Source of the DNA: an uncultured Prevotellaceae bacterium
GTDB lineage: Bacteria; Bacteroidota; Bacteroidia; Bacteroidales; UBA3663
DNA length: 64,000 bases
NCBI GenBank assembly: GCA_900319235.1
Contig: ONNR01000013.1
Location: forward strand, 1-64,000
Reading direction: 5' to 3'
How positions within the stretch are numbered: position 1 is the first letter of the stretch; the number at the start of each line of letters is the position of its first letter. Below the pieces are notes generated by a model. That model was not told where the DNA came from. It did not search any database and saw nothing but the letters and a program-made list of their open reading frames with translations. A program made the position numbers and the translations under genes. Below, one piece after another: positions 30,084 to 39,666 of this stretch.

Positions 30084-30821
30084 TCAGAAAGTCATGCGTT
30101 TGTCATGTTTCCATAACATGATGAGGATGAATCCGAAGAGCATACCGCCGAGGTGGGCGAAGTGTGCCACGTTGTCGCCGGCAGTATTGGCAACGCCGCA
30201 GAAAAGTTCGAAGACACCATATCCGATGACGAGCCACTTGGCCTTGAGCGGCATAGGCGGGAAGAGCAGGAAGATTGTGGCGTTGGGGAACATCATACCG
30301 AAAGCAAGAAGAATGCCAAAGACAGAACCGGATGCACCCACGGTGATATAATTGTTCACATATGCTTCGCAATAGTTGAGCAGTTCGGCATACGACATAG
30401 CGCTGATTTGGTCAGCTGGAACGCTGGGATTGGCGTACATCAGGGCACCTGCCATCGCATCGTGCATACCCCAACGCCAGGTGAGTTGCTGAACAAGGGC
30501 AGCGCCCACGCCACAGACAAGATAATAGATGAGGAAACGTCGTGCACCCCAAACCATCTCGAGCAGGCGTCCGAACATATATAGCGAGAACATGTTGCTG
30601 AAGAGGTGGGTGAAATTGGCATGCATGAACATATAGGTAAACGATTGCCAGACGTGGTAGTTCGGGGCGTCGTAATAGTGGAGTCCCAGGAGTTGTGTTA
30701 GATTGATTCCCTTGGAGCGAAATACATTGTCAGCAATGAGCATCACCACGTTGATGATGATGAGATGGAGAGTCACCGGTGTTGAGGGTGAACCTGTGTA
30801 ATTATTGTTTGAAAAAGCCAT
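30084..30821 (-). CDS. Rhomboid family intramembrane serine protease
   Basis: This 245-residue compact rhomboid protease has the catalytic GASGSVFG serine motif (about residue 157) and the histidine in HFAHLGGMLFGF (about 220). The HANFTHLFSNMFSLYMFG segment is the typical H...N motif of helix 2. It has six membrane helices and no extra domain. It is cotranscribed with the second rhomboid. A TATTTTTG -7-like element lies shortly upstream on the minus strand, weaker than others in the window. Confidence 0.93.
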   Translation of the reverse strand: MAFSNNNYTGSPSTPVTLHLIIINVVMLIADNVFRSKGINLTQLLGLHYYDAPNYHVWQSFTYMFMHANFTHLFSNMFSLYMFGRLLEMVWGARRFLIYYLVCGVGAALVQQLTWRWGMHDAMAGALMYANPSVPADQISAMSYAELLNYCEAYVNNYITVGASGSVFGILLAFGMMFPNATIFLLFPPMPLKAKWLVIGYGVFELFCGVANTAGDNVAHFAHLGGMLFGFILIMLWKHDKRMTF

Positions 30822-30911
30822 ATCGATAAGTTTTTAGGGTGCAAAAATAGTATTTATTTCTCAAAATCGTGCCATTAAACGACGTATTTTGTTCTTTTTC
30901 ATGCAAAAAAG

Positions 30912-30942
30912 TTGCTTTTCGTGCAAAAATGTATTATATTTG
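30912..30942 (+). promoter_or_regulatory. Promoter of the ftsX operon
   Basis: TTGC (30912-30915), a 19-bp spacer and TATATTTG (30935-30942) resemble the Bacteroidetes promoter. The leader before ftsX is about 85 nt. Confidence 0.6.
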
Positions 30943-31029
30943 CACCGATTTTGGGTAATTTCGGCTCATCCGAACCATCCAAAAATTGTTTAGATACATA
31001 AAATTGATATTTGTAATCTGTCAGTATAA

Positions 31030-31899
31030 ATGAAGCGATTCTTCGGCGCAAAGTTTACTTCCACCCTCAGCATTGCCCTGGTGCTCTTCGTGCTGGGACT
31101 GATGACTATGGGCGGTTTGGTGGCTGCGCGTGTGGCCAAGGAACTGCGCGAGCGGTTTACGGTAACCATCACTGTGAGTGACGTTGCCTCGACCGACTAC
31201 GGACAGCGATTGGTGAAGCGACTCAATAGGTCGAAATATACGGCCGATGCCGTTTATGTGAGTGCGGACAGTGCCTTGAAGGTGCTGCAGAACGAACTCG
31301 GCGAGAATCCCGCCGAATTCTTGGGATATAATCCGCTGTCACCCACTGTTGAACTCAAACTGAAGGCTGAGTATGCAGTGGCTGACAGCATCGAGATGAT
31401 TGTGAAGGAACTAAAGCGATCGCAAGGAGCTAACATTGCTGCCATCGATTACAACGACACGCTGCTCGACATGGTGAATGCTAACCTCAAGCGATTTGCC
31501 ATCGTGTTGTCAGTCCTGGCTGTTGTTCTGCTGATTATTTGCGTCTCGCTCATCGGCAATACAGTTCGTCTGATATTGCATGCCGACCGATTCCTCATCA
31601 ACACTATGCGACTGGTGGGTGCCACAAAGTGGTTCATCCGCTGGCCCTTCATCAAGACCCACATTGTTTGTGGCCTGATTGCAGCTTTCGTTGCGCTGCT
31701 GGCTCTTGCTGCTCTCGTTTATGGCGGTGCCAGCCAGGGTTTGGCCAATGTCATTTCAGAGGTACTTCTGCAACCTATTCCACTTCTCATCCTGGTTGGA
31801 ACAGTGGTGGCCCTCGGAGTTCTGATTCCAGCTCTCGCCGCTTGGCATGCTGCCGACAAGTATATGGGCAAGTCGGTAGATGATCTCTACCTGATGTAA
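31030..31899 (+). CDS. ftsX: Cell division protein FtsX
   Basis: This 289-residue inner-membrane protein has four transmembrane helices and an extracytoplasmic loop between helices 1 and 2 (residues 40-150). With FtsE it controls cell-wall hydrolases during division. The first helix is at 13-33, and helices 2-4 are in the C-terminal FtsX domain (RFAIVLSVLAVVLLIICVSL; VGATKWFIRWPF). No ftsE is adjacent, as is usual in Bacteroidetes. It starts a long co-directional run and is followed by its regular companion DUF3098. Confidence 0.93.
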   Translation: MKRFFGAKFTSTLSIALVLFVLGLMTMGGLVAARVAKELRERFTVTITVSDVASTDYGQRLVKRLNRSKYTADAVYVSADSALKVLQNELGENPAEFLGYNPLSPTVELKLKAEYAVADSIEMIVKELKRSQGANIAAIDYNDTLLDMVNANLKRFAIVLSVLAVVLLIICVSLIGNTVRLILHADRFLINTMRLVGATKWFIRWPFIKTHIVCGLIAAFVALLALAALVYGGASQGLANVISEVLLQPIPLLILVGTVVALGVLIPALAAWHAADKYMGKSVDDLYLM

Positions 31900-31917
31900 C
31901 TCGGTCGAACCAATAAT

Positions 31918-31948
31918 TGTTATTCGTAAATTATTAATTGTTAATTAA
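31918..31948. repeat. 7-bp tandem repeat (AATTAAC family, inverted orientation)
   Basis: About four heptamers of the type TTAATTG / TAAATTA lie between ftsX and the DUF3098 gene. Read on the other strand they match the AATTAAC tracts at 11.3 and 22.2 kb. Confidence 0.7.
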
Positions 31949-31951
31949 AAT

Positions 31952-32188
31952 ATGCGTCTTTGTTTAACTAAGATCAACTTCATCATCATGGGCATTGCTG
32001 CCCTGATGATTCTGCTTGGGTTCATTATGACTTGTGGCCCTGCAAGCACTCCCGAGCACTTTAACCCCGATGTATTCAGCAATACCCGCGTCGTCTATGG
32101 CCCTAATCTCTGTTTCTTCGGCTACCTGCTGATGATTGTGGGAATTTGCGTGAAGGGTCGCAATAAGAAGGATAGCGTAGAACAATAA
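31952..32188 (+). CDS. DUF3098 small membrane protein
   Basis: This 78-residue protein has two predicted membrane helices (about 9-30 and 50-68) separated by a loop with [17 protein letters not shown], the DUF3098 signature. The short basic C-terminus is cytoplasmic. Members are consistently encoded between ftsX and uppP in Bacteroidetes. The function is unknown, but the context points to division or envelope synthesis. Confidence 0.88.
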   Translation: MRLCLTKINFIIMGIAALMILLGFIMTCGPASTPEHFNPDVFSNTRVVYGPNLCFFGYLLMIVGICVKGRNKKDSVEQ

Positions 32189-32205
32189 CCAAATATCGAG
32201 ACAAT

Positions 32206-33042
32206 ATGGATTGGTTACACGCTCTTATCCTAGGCATAGTTCAGGGCCTCACGGAATATCTTCCCGTTTCTTCAAGCGGACATCTCGAGATCGGCAAGGC
32301 ACTTCTCGGCCCAGAGGCTGAGGCTGGTGGTTTGACTTTTGATATCGTGGTTCATGTGGCTACGGTTTTGTCAACATTGGTCATCCTTTGGAAGGAAGTG
32401 ATCTGGATTTTCGGCGGACTGTTCTCTCCATTCAAGAATGGTAAGATGAACAACGAGCAGCGATATGTCGTGAATATCCTCATTTCGATGATTCCAGTGG
32501 GCATCGTCGGACTCTTTATGAAGGACAGCATCGAGTCGCTTTATGCTGATGACACCATCAAGTTGAAGGTTGTCGGTGTCTGCCTGCTCATCACTGCCTC
32601 TTTGCTTGCCTTGACACATTTCTATAAGCCGAAGGAAAAGGAAACCATTTCCCCCTGGCATGCTTTCATCATTGGTATAGCTCAGGCTTGTGCTGTGCTG
32701 CCTGGTTTGTCACGCAGTGGCTCGACCATTGCTACTGGCCTGCTGCTGGGCAACAGTCGTTCGTCGCTTGCCCAGTTCTCGTTCCTGATGGTCATTCCAC
32801 CCATCTTGGGTGAAGCACTACTCGACTTCAAGCATATCGTAGCTCCTTCGGCGGAATATCTGGCTTCGTATAATATGACTGAGCCGATAGGTCTTGTGCC
32901 GCTTGCTGTTGGCTTTGTTGCCGCCTTCGTCAGCGGATGCTTTGCCTGCAAGTGGATGATAGCCTTGGTCAAGAAGTGTAAACTTATCTACTTCGCCCTT
33001 TATTGCGCATTGGCTGGTATTTTGACCCTTGTTTTCCTCTAG
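32206..33042 (+). CDS. uppP: Undecaprenyl-diphosphatase UppP (BacA)
   Basis: This 278-residue membrane enzyme dephosphorylates undecaprenyl diphosphate to recycle the lipid carrier for peptidoglycan and O-antigen synthesis. The catalytic motifs are [18 protein letters not shown] (about residues 14-31) and [18 protein letters not shown] (about 164-181), both intact. It has about eight helices and the normal length. It lies 17 bp after DUF3098 and 39 bp before truB. Confidence 0.96.
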   Translation: MDWLHALILGIVQGLTEYLPVSSSGHLEIGKALLGPEAEAGGLTFDIVVHVATVLSTLVILWKEVIWIFGGLFSPFKNGKMNNEQRYVVNILISMIPVGIVGLFMKDSIESLYADDTIKLKVVGVCLLITASLLALTHFYKPKEKETISPWHAFIIGIAQACAVLPGLSRSGSTIATGLLLGNSRSSLAQFSFLMVIPPILGEALLDFKHIVAPSAEYLASYNMTEPIGLVPLAVGFVAAFVSGCFACKWMIALVKKCKLIYFALYCALAGILTLVFL

Positions 33043-33081
33043 AATCTCTAGAAAAATAGATTATCTAGACTCTCAGGAAGC

Positions 33082-33936
33082 ATGAAAATCTACAATTTCA
33101 TCGAGGGTGAAGTATTGGCGTTCGACAAGCCACTGACCTGGACCTCATTCAATCTAGTGAAGGTAGTGCGCAACAATCTGAGTCGTCGCCTTGGACTGAA
33201 ACGCCTGAAGGTGGGACATGCGGGGACCTTGGATCCGTTGGCCAGCGGTGTGATGATTCTTTGCACGGGCAAGTGCACGAAACTGATTGACCAGCTGCAG
33301 GTAGGAACCAAGGAATATGTGGCTACACTGCGATTGGGCTGTACTACACCCTCGTTCGATGCCGAACATCCCATCGACGCCATTTATCCTACGAGCCACA
33401 TTACCCAGGCAGCAATTGAAGAGGCTTTGAGCCGGTTCCGTGGATCCATTTGGCAGGTTCCTCCTGTCTATTCGGCTTGCAAGGTGGAGGGACGTCGTGC
33501 CTTTGACTACATTCGTCAGGGCGAGGACGTGGAACTCAAGGCCAAAGAACTGGTGATTGACGAACTCGAACTCCTCGACCTGCATTTGCCGGAGCAAGGA
33601 CTCATCTCCCCTCATGCCGACGAAGTTGCCAAGATGGCACGCGAAGACATCCACATCAAGGATTATGGGCGAGATAAGGAAACCTACGAGATTGCTGAGG
33701 CTACCAATATTGACACCGAGCATCTGACGTATCTGCAGATTCGTGTTGTCTGCTCGAAGGGAACCTATATCCGAGCCCTTGCCCGCGACATAGGACAGGC
33801 ACTCGGCAGCGGAGCCTATCTGATAGGTTTGCGACGCACCCGTGTGGGAAACATCCGCGTGGAAGACTGCCTGCCCGTTGAAAACATTGAGCAGTGGTGC
33901 TATACTGTCCCGATTGTGGAACAACCGACAAAATAG
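33082..33936 (+). CDS. truB: tRNA pseudouridine(55) synthase TruB
   Basis: This 284-residue enzyme makes pseudouridine 55 in the T-loop of tRNA. The catalytic aspartate is D51 in HAGTLDPLASG. The YSACKVEGRRAFDYIRQG segment and the CSKGTYIRALARDIG motif (224-238) are intact. Between residues about 171 and 215 there is a charged insertion (LISPHADEVAKMARED...EATNIDTEH) just before the strand leading into CSKGTYIR. It makes the protein longer than the usual 230-250 residues. It follows uppP and precedes queA. Confidence 0.95.
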   Translation: MKIYNFIEGEVLAFDKPLTWTSFNLVKVVRNNLSRRLGLKRLKVGHAGTLDPLASGVMILCTGKCTKLIDQLQVGTKEYVATLRLGCTTPSFDAEHPIDAIYPTSHITQAAIEEALSRFRGSIWQVPPVYSACKVEGRRAFDYIRQGEDVELKAKELVIDELELLDLHLPEQGLISPHADEVAKMAREDIHIKDYGRDKETYEIAEATNIDTEHLTYLQIRVVCSKGTYIRALARDIGQALGSGAYLIGLRRTRVGNIRVEDCLPVENIEQWCYTVPIVEQPTK

Positions 33937-33956
33937 ATTTTTAAATATATACAACC

Positions 33957-35045
33957 GTGAAATTAAGCCAGTTCAAATTCAAGCTCCCCGAAGAGCGCTT
34001 TGCCTTGAAGCCAAGTGAGCATCGCGACGAGTGCCGGATGATGGTACTCCACAAGAAGAGTCGCGACATCGAGCACAAGGTGTTCAAGAATTTCATTGAT
34101 TATTTTAATGAGAAGGACCTCGTGTTGTTCAACGACACCAAGATTTTCCCTGCCCGACTTTATGGCAACAAGGAGAAGACTGGTGCTCGCATCGAGGTGT
34201 TCCTGTTGAGAGAACTCAATCCCGATATCCGTTTCTGGGATGTGCTGGTCGATCCTGCCCGTAAGATCCGTATCGGCAACAAACTCTATTTCGGCGATGA
34301 CGAGAGTCTGGTTGCCGAAGTGATAGACAACACCACATCGCGTGGGCGTACGTTGCGATTCCTTTTTGATGGTTCGCACGACGAGTTCATCGAGACGCTC
34401 TATGGATATGGTGAGACACCTATACCTCCTTCGCTCAAGCAGCGTCGTGACGTGATTGATGCCCCTGAGGATGATGATCATCCTTTTACCGACCGAGAGC
34501 GTTACCAGACCATTTTCGCTCGGAATGAGGGAGGCGTAGTGGCTCCACAAGCTGCTTTGCACTTCAGCCGCGAGTTACTCAAGCGTATGGAGATCAAGGA
34601 TATCAATTATGAATTCATCACCGTACACAGCAATCAGGGCAACTTCCGCGAAATTGATGTGGAGGACCTGACCAAGCACAAGATGGACTCGGAGCAGATC
34701 ATCATCAGCGAGGAAGTAGCCGAACATGTGAATGCAACCAAGGATGCTGGCCACCACGTCTGCGCCGTCGATACCTCGGTGATGCGTGCCATTGAGTCGA
34801 GTGTATCAACCACAGGACACCTCAAGCCTTTCGAAGGATGGACCAACAAGTTCATCTTCCCACCCTATGATTTCTCAATCGCTGATTGTATGGTGGCCAA
34901 TTTCTATGAACCATACAGCACTTTGCTGATGTTGTCATCGGCGTTTGGCGGTTATGATTTCGTGATGGAGGCCTACAAGCTTGCCATCAAGGAGGGTTAT
35001 ATGTTTGGTCCTTATGGCGATGCTATGCTGATATTGCCCGATTGA
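33957..35045 (+). CDS. queA: S-adenosylmethionine:tRNA ribosyltransferase-isomerase QueA
   Basis: This 362-residue enzyme transfers and isomerises the ribosyl group of AdoMet onto preQ1 tRNA to give epoxyqueuosine. The N-terminus ([13 protein letters not shown]) begins at a GTG codon at 33957; no in-frame ATG nearby preserves it. Motifs include [16 protein letters not shown] (about 56), [21 protein letters not shown] (split, about 183-203) and FIFPPYDF. A small acidic insertion ([14 protein letters not shown]) lies just before YQTIFA. Its stop codon overlaps the folK start by 1 nt. Confidence 0.95.
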   Translation: MKLSQFKFKLPEERFALKPSEHRDECRMMVLHKKSRDIEHKVFKNFIDYFNEKDLVLFNDTKIFPARLYGNKEKTGARIEVFLLRELNPDIRFWDVLVDPARKIRIGNKLYFGDDESLVAEVIDNTTSRGRTLRFLFDGSHDEFIETLYGYGETPIPPSLKQRRDVIDAPEDDDHPFTDRERYQTIFARNEGGVVAPQAALHFSRELLKRMEIKDINYEFITVHSNQGNFREIDVEDLTKHKMDSEQIIISEEVAEHVNATKDAGHHVCAVDTSVMRAIESSVSTTGHLKPFEGWTNKFIFPPYDFSIADCMVANFYEPYSTLLMLSSAFGGYDFVMEAYKLAIKEGYMFGPYGDAMLILPD

Positions 35046-35500
35046 TGAACCGGCATATAGTATATATCGGATTGGGCAGCAATTTGGGCGATGGTCCGAA
35101 GAACCTGGACAAGGCGGTAGCTTTGCTGCAGAAAGAGGCAGGAGTGGTGCTCTATACTTCTGCCTATATCGAGAGCGAGCCATGGGGATTCGAAAGTGAA
35201 CATCGCTTTACGAATGCTGTGACGGTAATCAGCACCACATTGGAGCCTCTGCCTCTCCTTGACCTTACTCAGCAGATTGAGCGACGGATGGGTCGTACAC
35301 GTAAACGCCGTCGTGGCGAAGGGTATTCCGATAGGGTCATCGACCTCGATTTGCTCATGTACGATGACCTGCAGCTTGAGACCGAGCGTCTTGTCCTCCC
35401 TCATCCGCACATTGCCGACCGCGACTTTGTCAGACTCCCTCTCGAGGAGTGTCAGGCATTTATCCGCAACGCGAATCTGTCATCTGATTCAAATGAATAA
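35045..35500 (+). CDS. folK: HPPK (FolK)
   Basis: This 151-residue 2-amino-4-hydroxy-6-hydroxymethyldihydropteridine pyrophosphokinase is a folate-pathway enzyme. I start it at the ATG at 35045, overlapping the queA stop codon (TGATG); the in-frame TTG one codon upstream is unlikely. Motifs are YIGLGSNLGDG (about 6-16), ESEPWGFESEHRFTNAV, RVIDLDLLMYDDLQL and LPHPHIADRDFV. The catalytic-loop arginine region is unusually basic (RTRKRRRGEGYSDR). Confidence 0.94.
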   Translation: MNRHIVYIGLGSNLGDGPKNLDKAVALLQKEAGVVLYTSAYIESEPWGFESEHRFTNAVTVISTTLEPLPLLDLTQQIERRMGRTRKRRRGEGYSDRVIDLDLLMYDDLQLETERLVLPHPHIADRDFVRLPLEECQAFIRNANLSSDSNE

Positions 35501-35533
35501 TCAACTATTTAAATAATTAACATTTTAACTTTT

Positions 35534-37330
35534 ATGAACAGCTTTTGGAAAACAGTGTTGGCCGTTATTGTCGGCACACTTTGTGTAAGCATCATCAGTT
35601 GTCTCTTCACTACCTGCGTCTTCGTGGGTATGATTGCTTCGTCGTCATCATCCGACAAGGCTGTCAGCACCAAGGAGGGCGATGTGTTGTTGCTCAAGAT
35701 CAACGGTCCTGTGACCGAGATTCCTGCATCCATGCCTTTCAACTTCGATCTCTTGGGTGGTATCACCAAGAATCAGGAACTAAGTTTGCGTGGTTATCTC
35801 AATGCCATTGCATGTGCCAAGGCCGATCCTAACATCGCCGGTATTTATCTCAATACTGATGGTATGTCGGCTGCACCTGCCAGCTACGAGGCTATTCACG
35901 ATGCGCTCGTGGATTTCCGTGCCAGCGGAAAGTGGATTATTGCCTATAACGATAGTTATGGTATGGGCCAGTACTACGTGGCTTCGGCAGCCGACTCAGT
36001 GTATGTCAACACCATCGGTTCTGTCTCTTTTGATGGTATGTCAAGTGTCTTGACATATCCCAAAGGGTTGCTTGACAAACTCAACATCGAGATGCAGGTA
36101 TTCCGCGTAGGACAGTTCAAGAGTGCCGTCGAGCCTTATATGGTGGAGCACATCAGCGACGCAAATCGTCTGCAGGTCGAGACATATCTTCGCAATATTT
36201 GGGATCAGATGATGAAGGACATTTCAGCATCGCGTAATATCCCTATTGAGACACTTGAGTCGTTGGCTAACCAGGCAGTGAGTTATATGGAGCCCGAAGA
36301 ACTCGCTCCGACTGGCCTCGTCGATAGTATGCTCTATAAGAGCGACGTTGAGAAGATCCTGCTTGCCAAGATGGGACAGGACGAACTCAAGAAGCATGCT
36401 GTCACCGCCAGCCAGTTGATCAAGAATTACGATAAACTGTTCCCCGAGACTGGCGAGAAGATTGCCGTGCTTTATGCTTCGGGTGAGATTGCCAGCGAAG
36501 CCAAAGGCAGTGGCGACGACATTTATTATGATGATCTCATCAAGGATATCCGCAAGATTGCCGAAGACGAGAAGGTCAAGGCCTGCGTACTTCGCGTCAA
36601 TAGCCCTGGTGGCAGCGGCTTCGCCAGCGAACAGATCTGGAAGGCCCTTATGGACCTGAAGGCTGCAGGCAAGCCTCTTGTGGTTTCGATGGGCGACTAT
36701 GCTGCCAGTGGTGGTTATTATATCAGCTGTATGGCCGATTACATTGTAGCTGAGCCCAACACCCTGACAGGTTCAATCGGTGTATTTGGTATGATTCCTA
36801 ACTTCGGCGGCTTAGTTACAGGTAAACTTGGAGTCAACTTCGAGGAGGTCAAGACGCATGAATTCGGTTCGCTCACCACTATGCGTCGTGTCACCGAGGC
36901 TGAGGCAGCCAAGGTTCAGCATGGCATCGATTCCTTCTACGACATCTTCACCAAGCGTTGTGCCGAAGGCCGTGGAATGGAGCAGGACAGCATCAAGGCA
37001 ATCGCTGGAGGTCGTGTGTGGACAGGTTCGGATGCCGTCAATATCGGCCTTGTTGATGAGTTGGGCGACCTCAACACTGCTTTGAACAAGGCTGCTGAAC
37101 TTGCAGGTATCACCGATGGCAAGTATTATCGCGCAGTATTCCCCGAGGCCAAGTCTTCGTACGAGACACTGCTCGAGATGTTTGATGATACCAAGCAGGA
37201 TCTGACCCTTCGCATCGTTGACCACCTCATTGGCAGCACTCCAGCCGATCGTGAAGCATTGAAGTTCATCGAGCACCTGAAGAATGCCGACCGCATCCAG
37301 GCTCGTTCGTTCGATGCTGTAGTATATTAA
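35534..37330 (+). CDS. sppA: Signal peptide peptidase SppA, 67K type
   Basis: This 598-residue inner-membrane serine protease degrades cleaved signal peptides. An N-terminal helix (about 5-32) anchors it to the periplasmic face. Two tandem S49 domains follow. The N-terminal one contains the region expected to supply the general-base lysine. The C-terminal one has the nucleophile S392 in GDYAASGGYY, preceded by LRVNSPGGSG. The length matches the E. coli-type enzyme. A perfect 16-bp hairpin follows 7 bp after the stop codon. Confidence 0.95.
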   Translation: MNSFWKTVLAVIVGTLCVSIISCLFTTCVFVGMIASSSSSDKAVSTKEGDVLLLKINGPVTEIPASMPFNFDLLGGITKNQELSLRGYLNAIACAKADPNIAGIYLNTDGMSAAPASYEAIHDALVDFRASGKWIIAYNDSYGMGQYYVASAADSVYVNTIGSVSFDGMSSVLTYPKGLLDKLNIEMQVFRVGQFKSAVEPYMVEHISDANRLQVETYLRNIWDQMMKDISASRNIPIETLESLANQAVSYMEPEELAPTGLVDSMLYKSDVEKILLAKMGQDELKKHAVTASQLIKNYDKLFPETGEKIAVLYASGEIASEAKGSGDDIYYDDLIKDIRKIAEDEKVKACVLRVNSPGGSGFASEQIWKALMDLKAAGKPLVVSMGDYAASGGYYISCMADYIVAEPNTLTGSIGVFGMIPNFGGLVTGKLGVNFEEVKTHEFGSLTTMRRVTEAEAAKVQHGIDSFYDIFTKRCAEGRGMEQDSIKAIAGGRVWTGSDAVNIGLVDELGDLNTALNKAAELAGITDGKYYRAVFPEAKSSYETLLEMFDDTKQDLTLRIVDHLIGSTPADREALKFIEHLKNADRIQARSFDAVVY

Positions 37331-37337
37331 ATTATGT

Positions 37338-37375
37338 GTCGATATGCCGGAATATCGTAATTCCGGCATATCGAC
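37338..37375 (+). terminator. Perfect 16-bp hairpin after sppA
   Basis: GTCGATATGCCGGAAT (37338-37353) pairs without mismatch with 37360-37375 across a 6-nt loop. No T-run follows, so it may attenuate or stabilise rather than terminate; lpxK starts 12 bp later. Confidence 0.55.
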
Positions 37376-37387
37376 CTCATTAATCTC

Positions 37388-38554
37388 ATGTATCTTCCAA
37401 AGGTAAAAAATCTGACATTGCTTGCCCCGCTCTCCCTGCTCTACGGATTGGGAGTTTGGGTGCGCAACAAGATGTTCGATTGGGGGCAGAAGAAGTCCAC
37501 GTCGTTCGAAGACATCGTCCCCGTAATCTGCGTCGGGAATCTCGCTGTGGGTGGTACAGGCAAGACTCCCCACACCGAATATCTGGTCAATCTGCTGCAT
37601 CGCAACGGCTATGGCCCCATTGCTGTGTTGAGTCGTGGTTACAAGCGGCATAGCAAGGGGTATCACGTGGCTATGCCTCGTGATGGCAAGGATTCCGACG
37701 GGAAGGTTACTGCCGCTTTAATTGGTGACGAGCCTTATCAGCTTTACCGCAAGTTCCCGTTCCTTATTGTTGCAGTTGATGCGAATCGTGTCCACGGAAT
37801 CAACGAGCTGCTCAAACTTCCCACTACTCCCCAGGTCATCATTCTCGATGATGCGATGCAGCATCGATATGTGAAACCAGGTCTTACCATTTGCCTGAGC
37901 AGTTATCATCGTATCATGTATAAGGATATGTTGCTGCCGGCTGGCCGACTGCGTGAGCCTATGTCGAATGTCTCTCGTGCCGAGATGGTCATTGTTACCA
38001 AGTGTCCCAAGGCTTTACGTTCGGAAGAAGAGACCGAGATTTTGGCAAATATTCCTACCCGCCTTGATCAACCTGTCTTGTATTCGGCATACCGGTATGG
38101 AAGGCTTGTCAACCTCAACACGCTGGAGGAATGCGATATCGACCATTCGACCGATGTGCTCATCGTGGCGGGCATTGCCGATCCTAAGGTTATGGCGGAT
38201 TATGTGCATACTCATTACCGCCTTCTCGACATTATCAGTTTTGGTGATCATCATCACTTTTCCGACAAGGACATCGAGACCATCAAGGCACGCCTGGACG
38301 GTGTGAATGGCAAGGAAAATGTTTCCGACGGCAGCGGCCGCCAGGCTGTCATCATTACTACCGAGAAGGATGCAGCTCGCCTTGTACACCATCCTGCGGT
38401 GAACGACGAACTGCGCCAGCGTATCTATTATCTCCCCACCGAGGTCTATTTCCTTAAGAATCACGCCGAAAAGTTCGACAAGATTGTGCTCGATTATGTG
38501 AGGAAGCCTCGTGCAGGCGTTGTAAAAGGTTCAAATTTAACCATTGGCAAATAA
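37388..38554 (+). CDS. lpxK: Tetraacyldisaccharide 4'-kinase LpxK
   Basis: This 388-residue membrane-associated kinase phosphorylates lipid A disaccharide precursor at the 4' position. It has the Walker A motif VGGTGKTPHTEYLV (about residue 54), the LSRGYKR motif (about 83) and the DDAMQHR motif (about 156). An N-terminal hydrophobic helix (LTLLAPLSLLYGLGVWVRN region) should insert in the membrane. It is followed within 9 bp by thiL. Confidence 0.95.
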   Translation: MYLPKVKNLTLLAPLSLLYGLGVWVRNKMFDWGQKKSTSFEDIVPVICVGNLAVGGTGKTPHTEYLVNLLHRNGYGPIAVLSRGYKRHSKGYHVAMPRDGKDSDGKVTAALIGDEPYQLYRKFPFLIVAVDANRVHGINELLKLPTTPQVIILDDAMQHRYVKPGLTICLSSYHRIMYKDMLLPAGRLREPMSNVSRAEMVIVTKCPKALRSEEETEILANIPTRLDQPVLYSAYRYGRLVNLNTLEECDIDHSTDVLIVAGIADPKVMADYVHTHYRLLDIISFGDHHHFSDKDIETIKARLDGVNGKENVSDGSGRQAVIITTEKDAARLVHHPAVNDELRQRIYYLPTEVYFLKNHAEKFDKIVLDYVRKPRAGVVKGSNLTIGK

Positions 38555-38563
38555 TTAGCAAGT

Positions 38564-39637
38564 ATGGAAATCAGTCATTACGGCGAATTCGGTCTGATAC
38601 GTCATCTCACCGAAAACTTCCCGCTCAAGAATCCCAGCTCCGTATATGGGGTGGGCGACGATTGTGCGGTGATCAACAATCTGCCTGAGGAAGGCCTGAC
38701 GGTGGTCACTACCGATCTTCTTCTTGAAGGCATCCATTTCGACCTGACTTATTGCCCGCTTCGTCATTTGGGCTACAAGGCATGCATCGTGAACTTCAGC
38801 GATGTTTATGCCATGATGGGTACTCCTCGTCAGATTACGGTGTCGATAGGTATTTCGAAGCGTTTCAGTGTGGAGGATCTCGACGAACTTTATGCCGGCA
38901 TGAAGCTTGCTTGTGACATTTATGGCGTCGATTTGGTGGGAGGCGACACTTCTGCGTCGATGACGGGTCTCACAATTTCGATCACTGCTATTGGTGTGGC
39001 CAAGAAGCCGGTCTATCGCAATGGAGCCAAGCCGAACGACCTGGTCTGTGTGAGCGGAGACCTGGGAGCTGCCTATATGGGCCTGCAACTCCTTGAAAGA
39101 GAGAAAGCGATGTTCTGGCAGGAATTCAATGATTGGAGTCGTCGAACCAATAGTGGTGCCGATGGCTCGAAGGCTCCCAAGTTCCAGCCGAAGTTCGAGG
39201 GACGTGAGTATCTGCTCGAACGTCAACTCAAGCCCGAAGCGCGCAAGGATATTGTAAAGGCATTGCAGGATGCAGGCATTACACCCACCAGCATGATGGA
39301 CATCAGTGACGGTCTGTCGAGCGAAATGCTGCACATCTGCAAGCAGAGCCATGTGGGTTGTCGAATCTATGAGGAACGTTTGCCTATCGATTACCAGACT
39401 GCTGTACAGGCTGAGGAATTCAATATGAACGTGACTACCGCCGCTATGAATGGTGGCGAAGACTATGAATTGCTATTCACCGTTCCCTTGGAACAGCATG
39501 AATTGATACAGCAGATATCCGGTGTTCGCCTTGTCGGACACATCACTGAAGAGAAGCTCGGATGCGCTATGATTACGCGTGATGGCAATAGCGAGGTGAC
39601 CCTTCGTGCCCAAGGCTGGAATGCATTTGTGGATTAA
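38564..39637 (+). CDS. thiL: Thiamine-monophosphate kinase ThiL
   Basis: This 357-residue enzyme phosphorylates thiamine monophosphate to thiamine diphosphate. It has the AIR-synthase-like fold with the N-terminal GVGDDCAVI motif (about 29-37), TTDLLLEGIHFDL (about 52), VGGDTSASMTGLTI (about 126) and the C-terminal MDISDGLSSEMLHI and NGGEDYELLFTV motifs. All metal- and phosphate-binding motifs are present. It is the last housekeeping gene before the pectin enzymes, which start 29 bp later. Confidence 0.95.
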   Translation: MEISHYGEFGLIRHLTENFPLKNPSSVYGVGDDCAVINNLPEEGLTVVTTDLLLEGIHFDLTYCPLRHLGYKACIVNFSDVYAMMGTPRQITVSIGISKRFSVEDLDELYAGMKLACDIYGVDLVGGDTSASMTGLTISITAIGVAKKPVYRNGAKPNDLVCVSGDLGAAYMGLQLLEREKAMFWQEFNDWSRRTNSGADGSKAPKFQPKFEGREYLLERQLKPEARKDIVKALQDAGITPTSMMDISDGLSSEMLHICKQSHVGCRIYEERLPIDYQTAVQAEEFNMNVTTAAMNGGEDYELLFTVPLEQHELIQQISGVRLVGHITEEKLGCAMITRDGNSEVTLRAQGWNAFVD

Positions 39638-39666
39638 AAATAATAACCCTAATAATAATTTTATAC

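Noticed and set aside
37338..37375. Strong Rho-independent terminator after sppA
   Set aside because: The stem is perfect, but no T-run follows, so I keep it as a hairpin with uncertain function.
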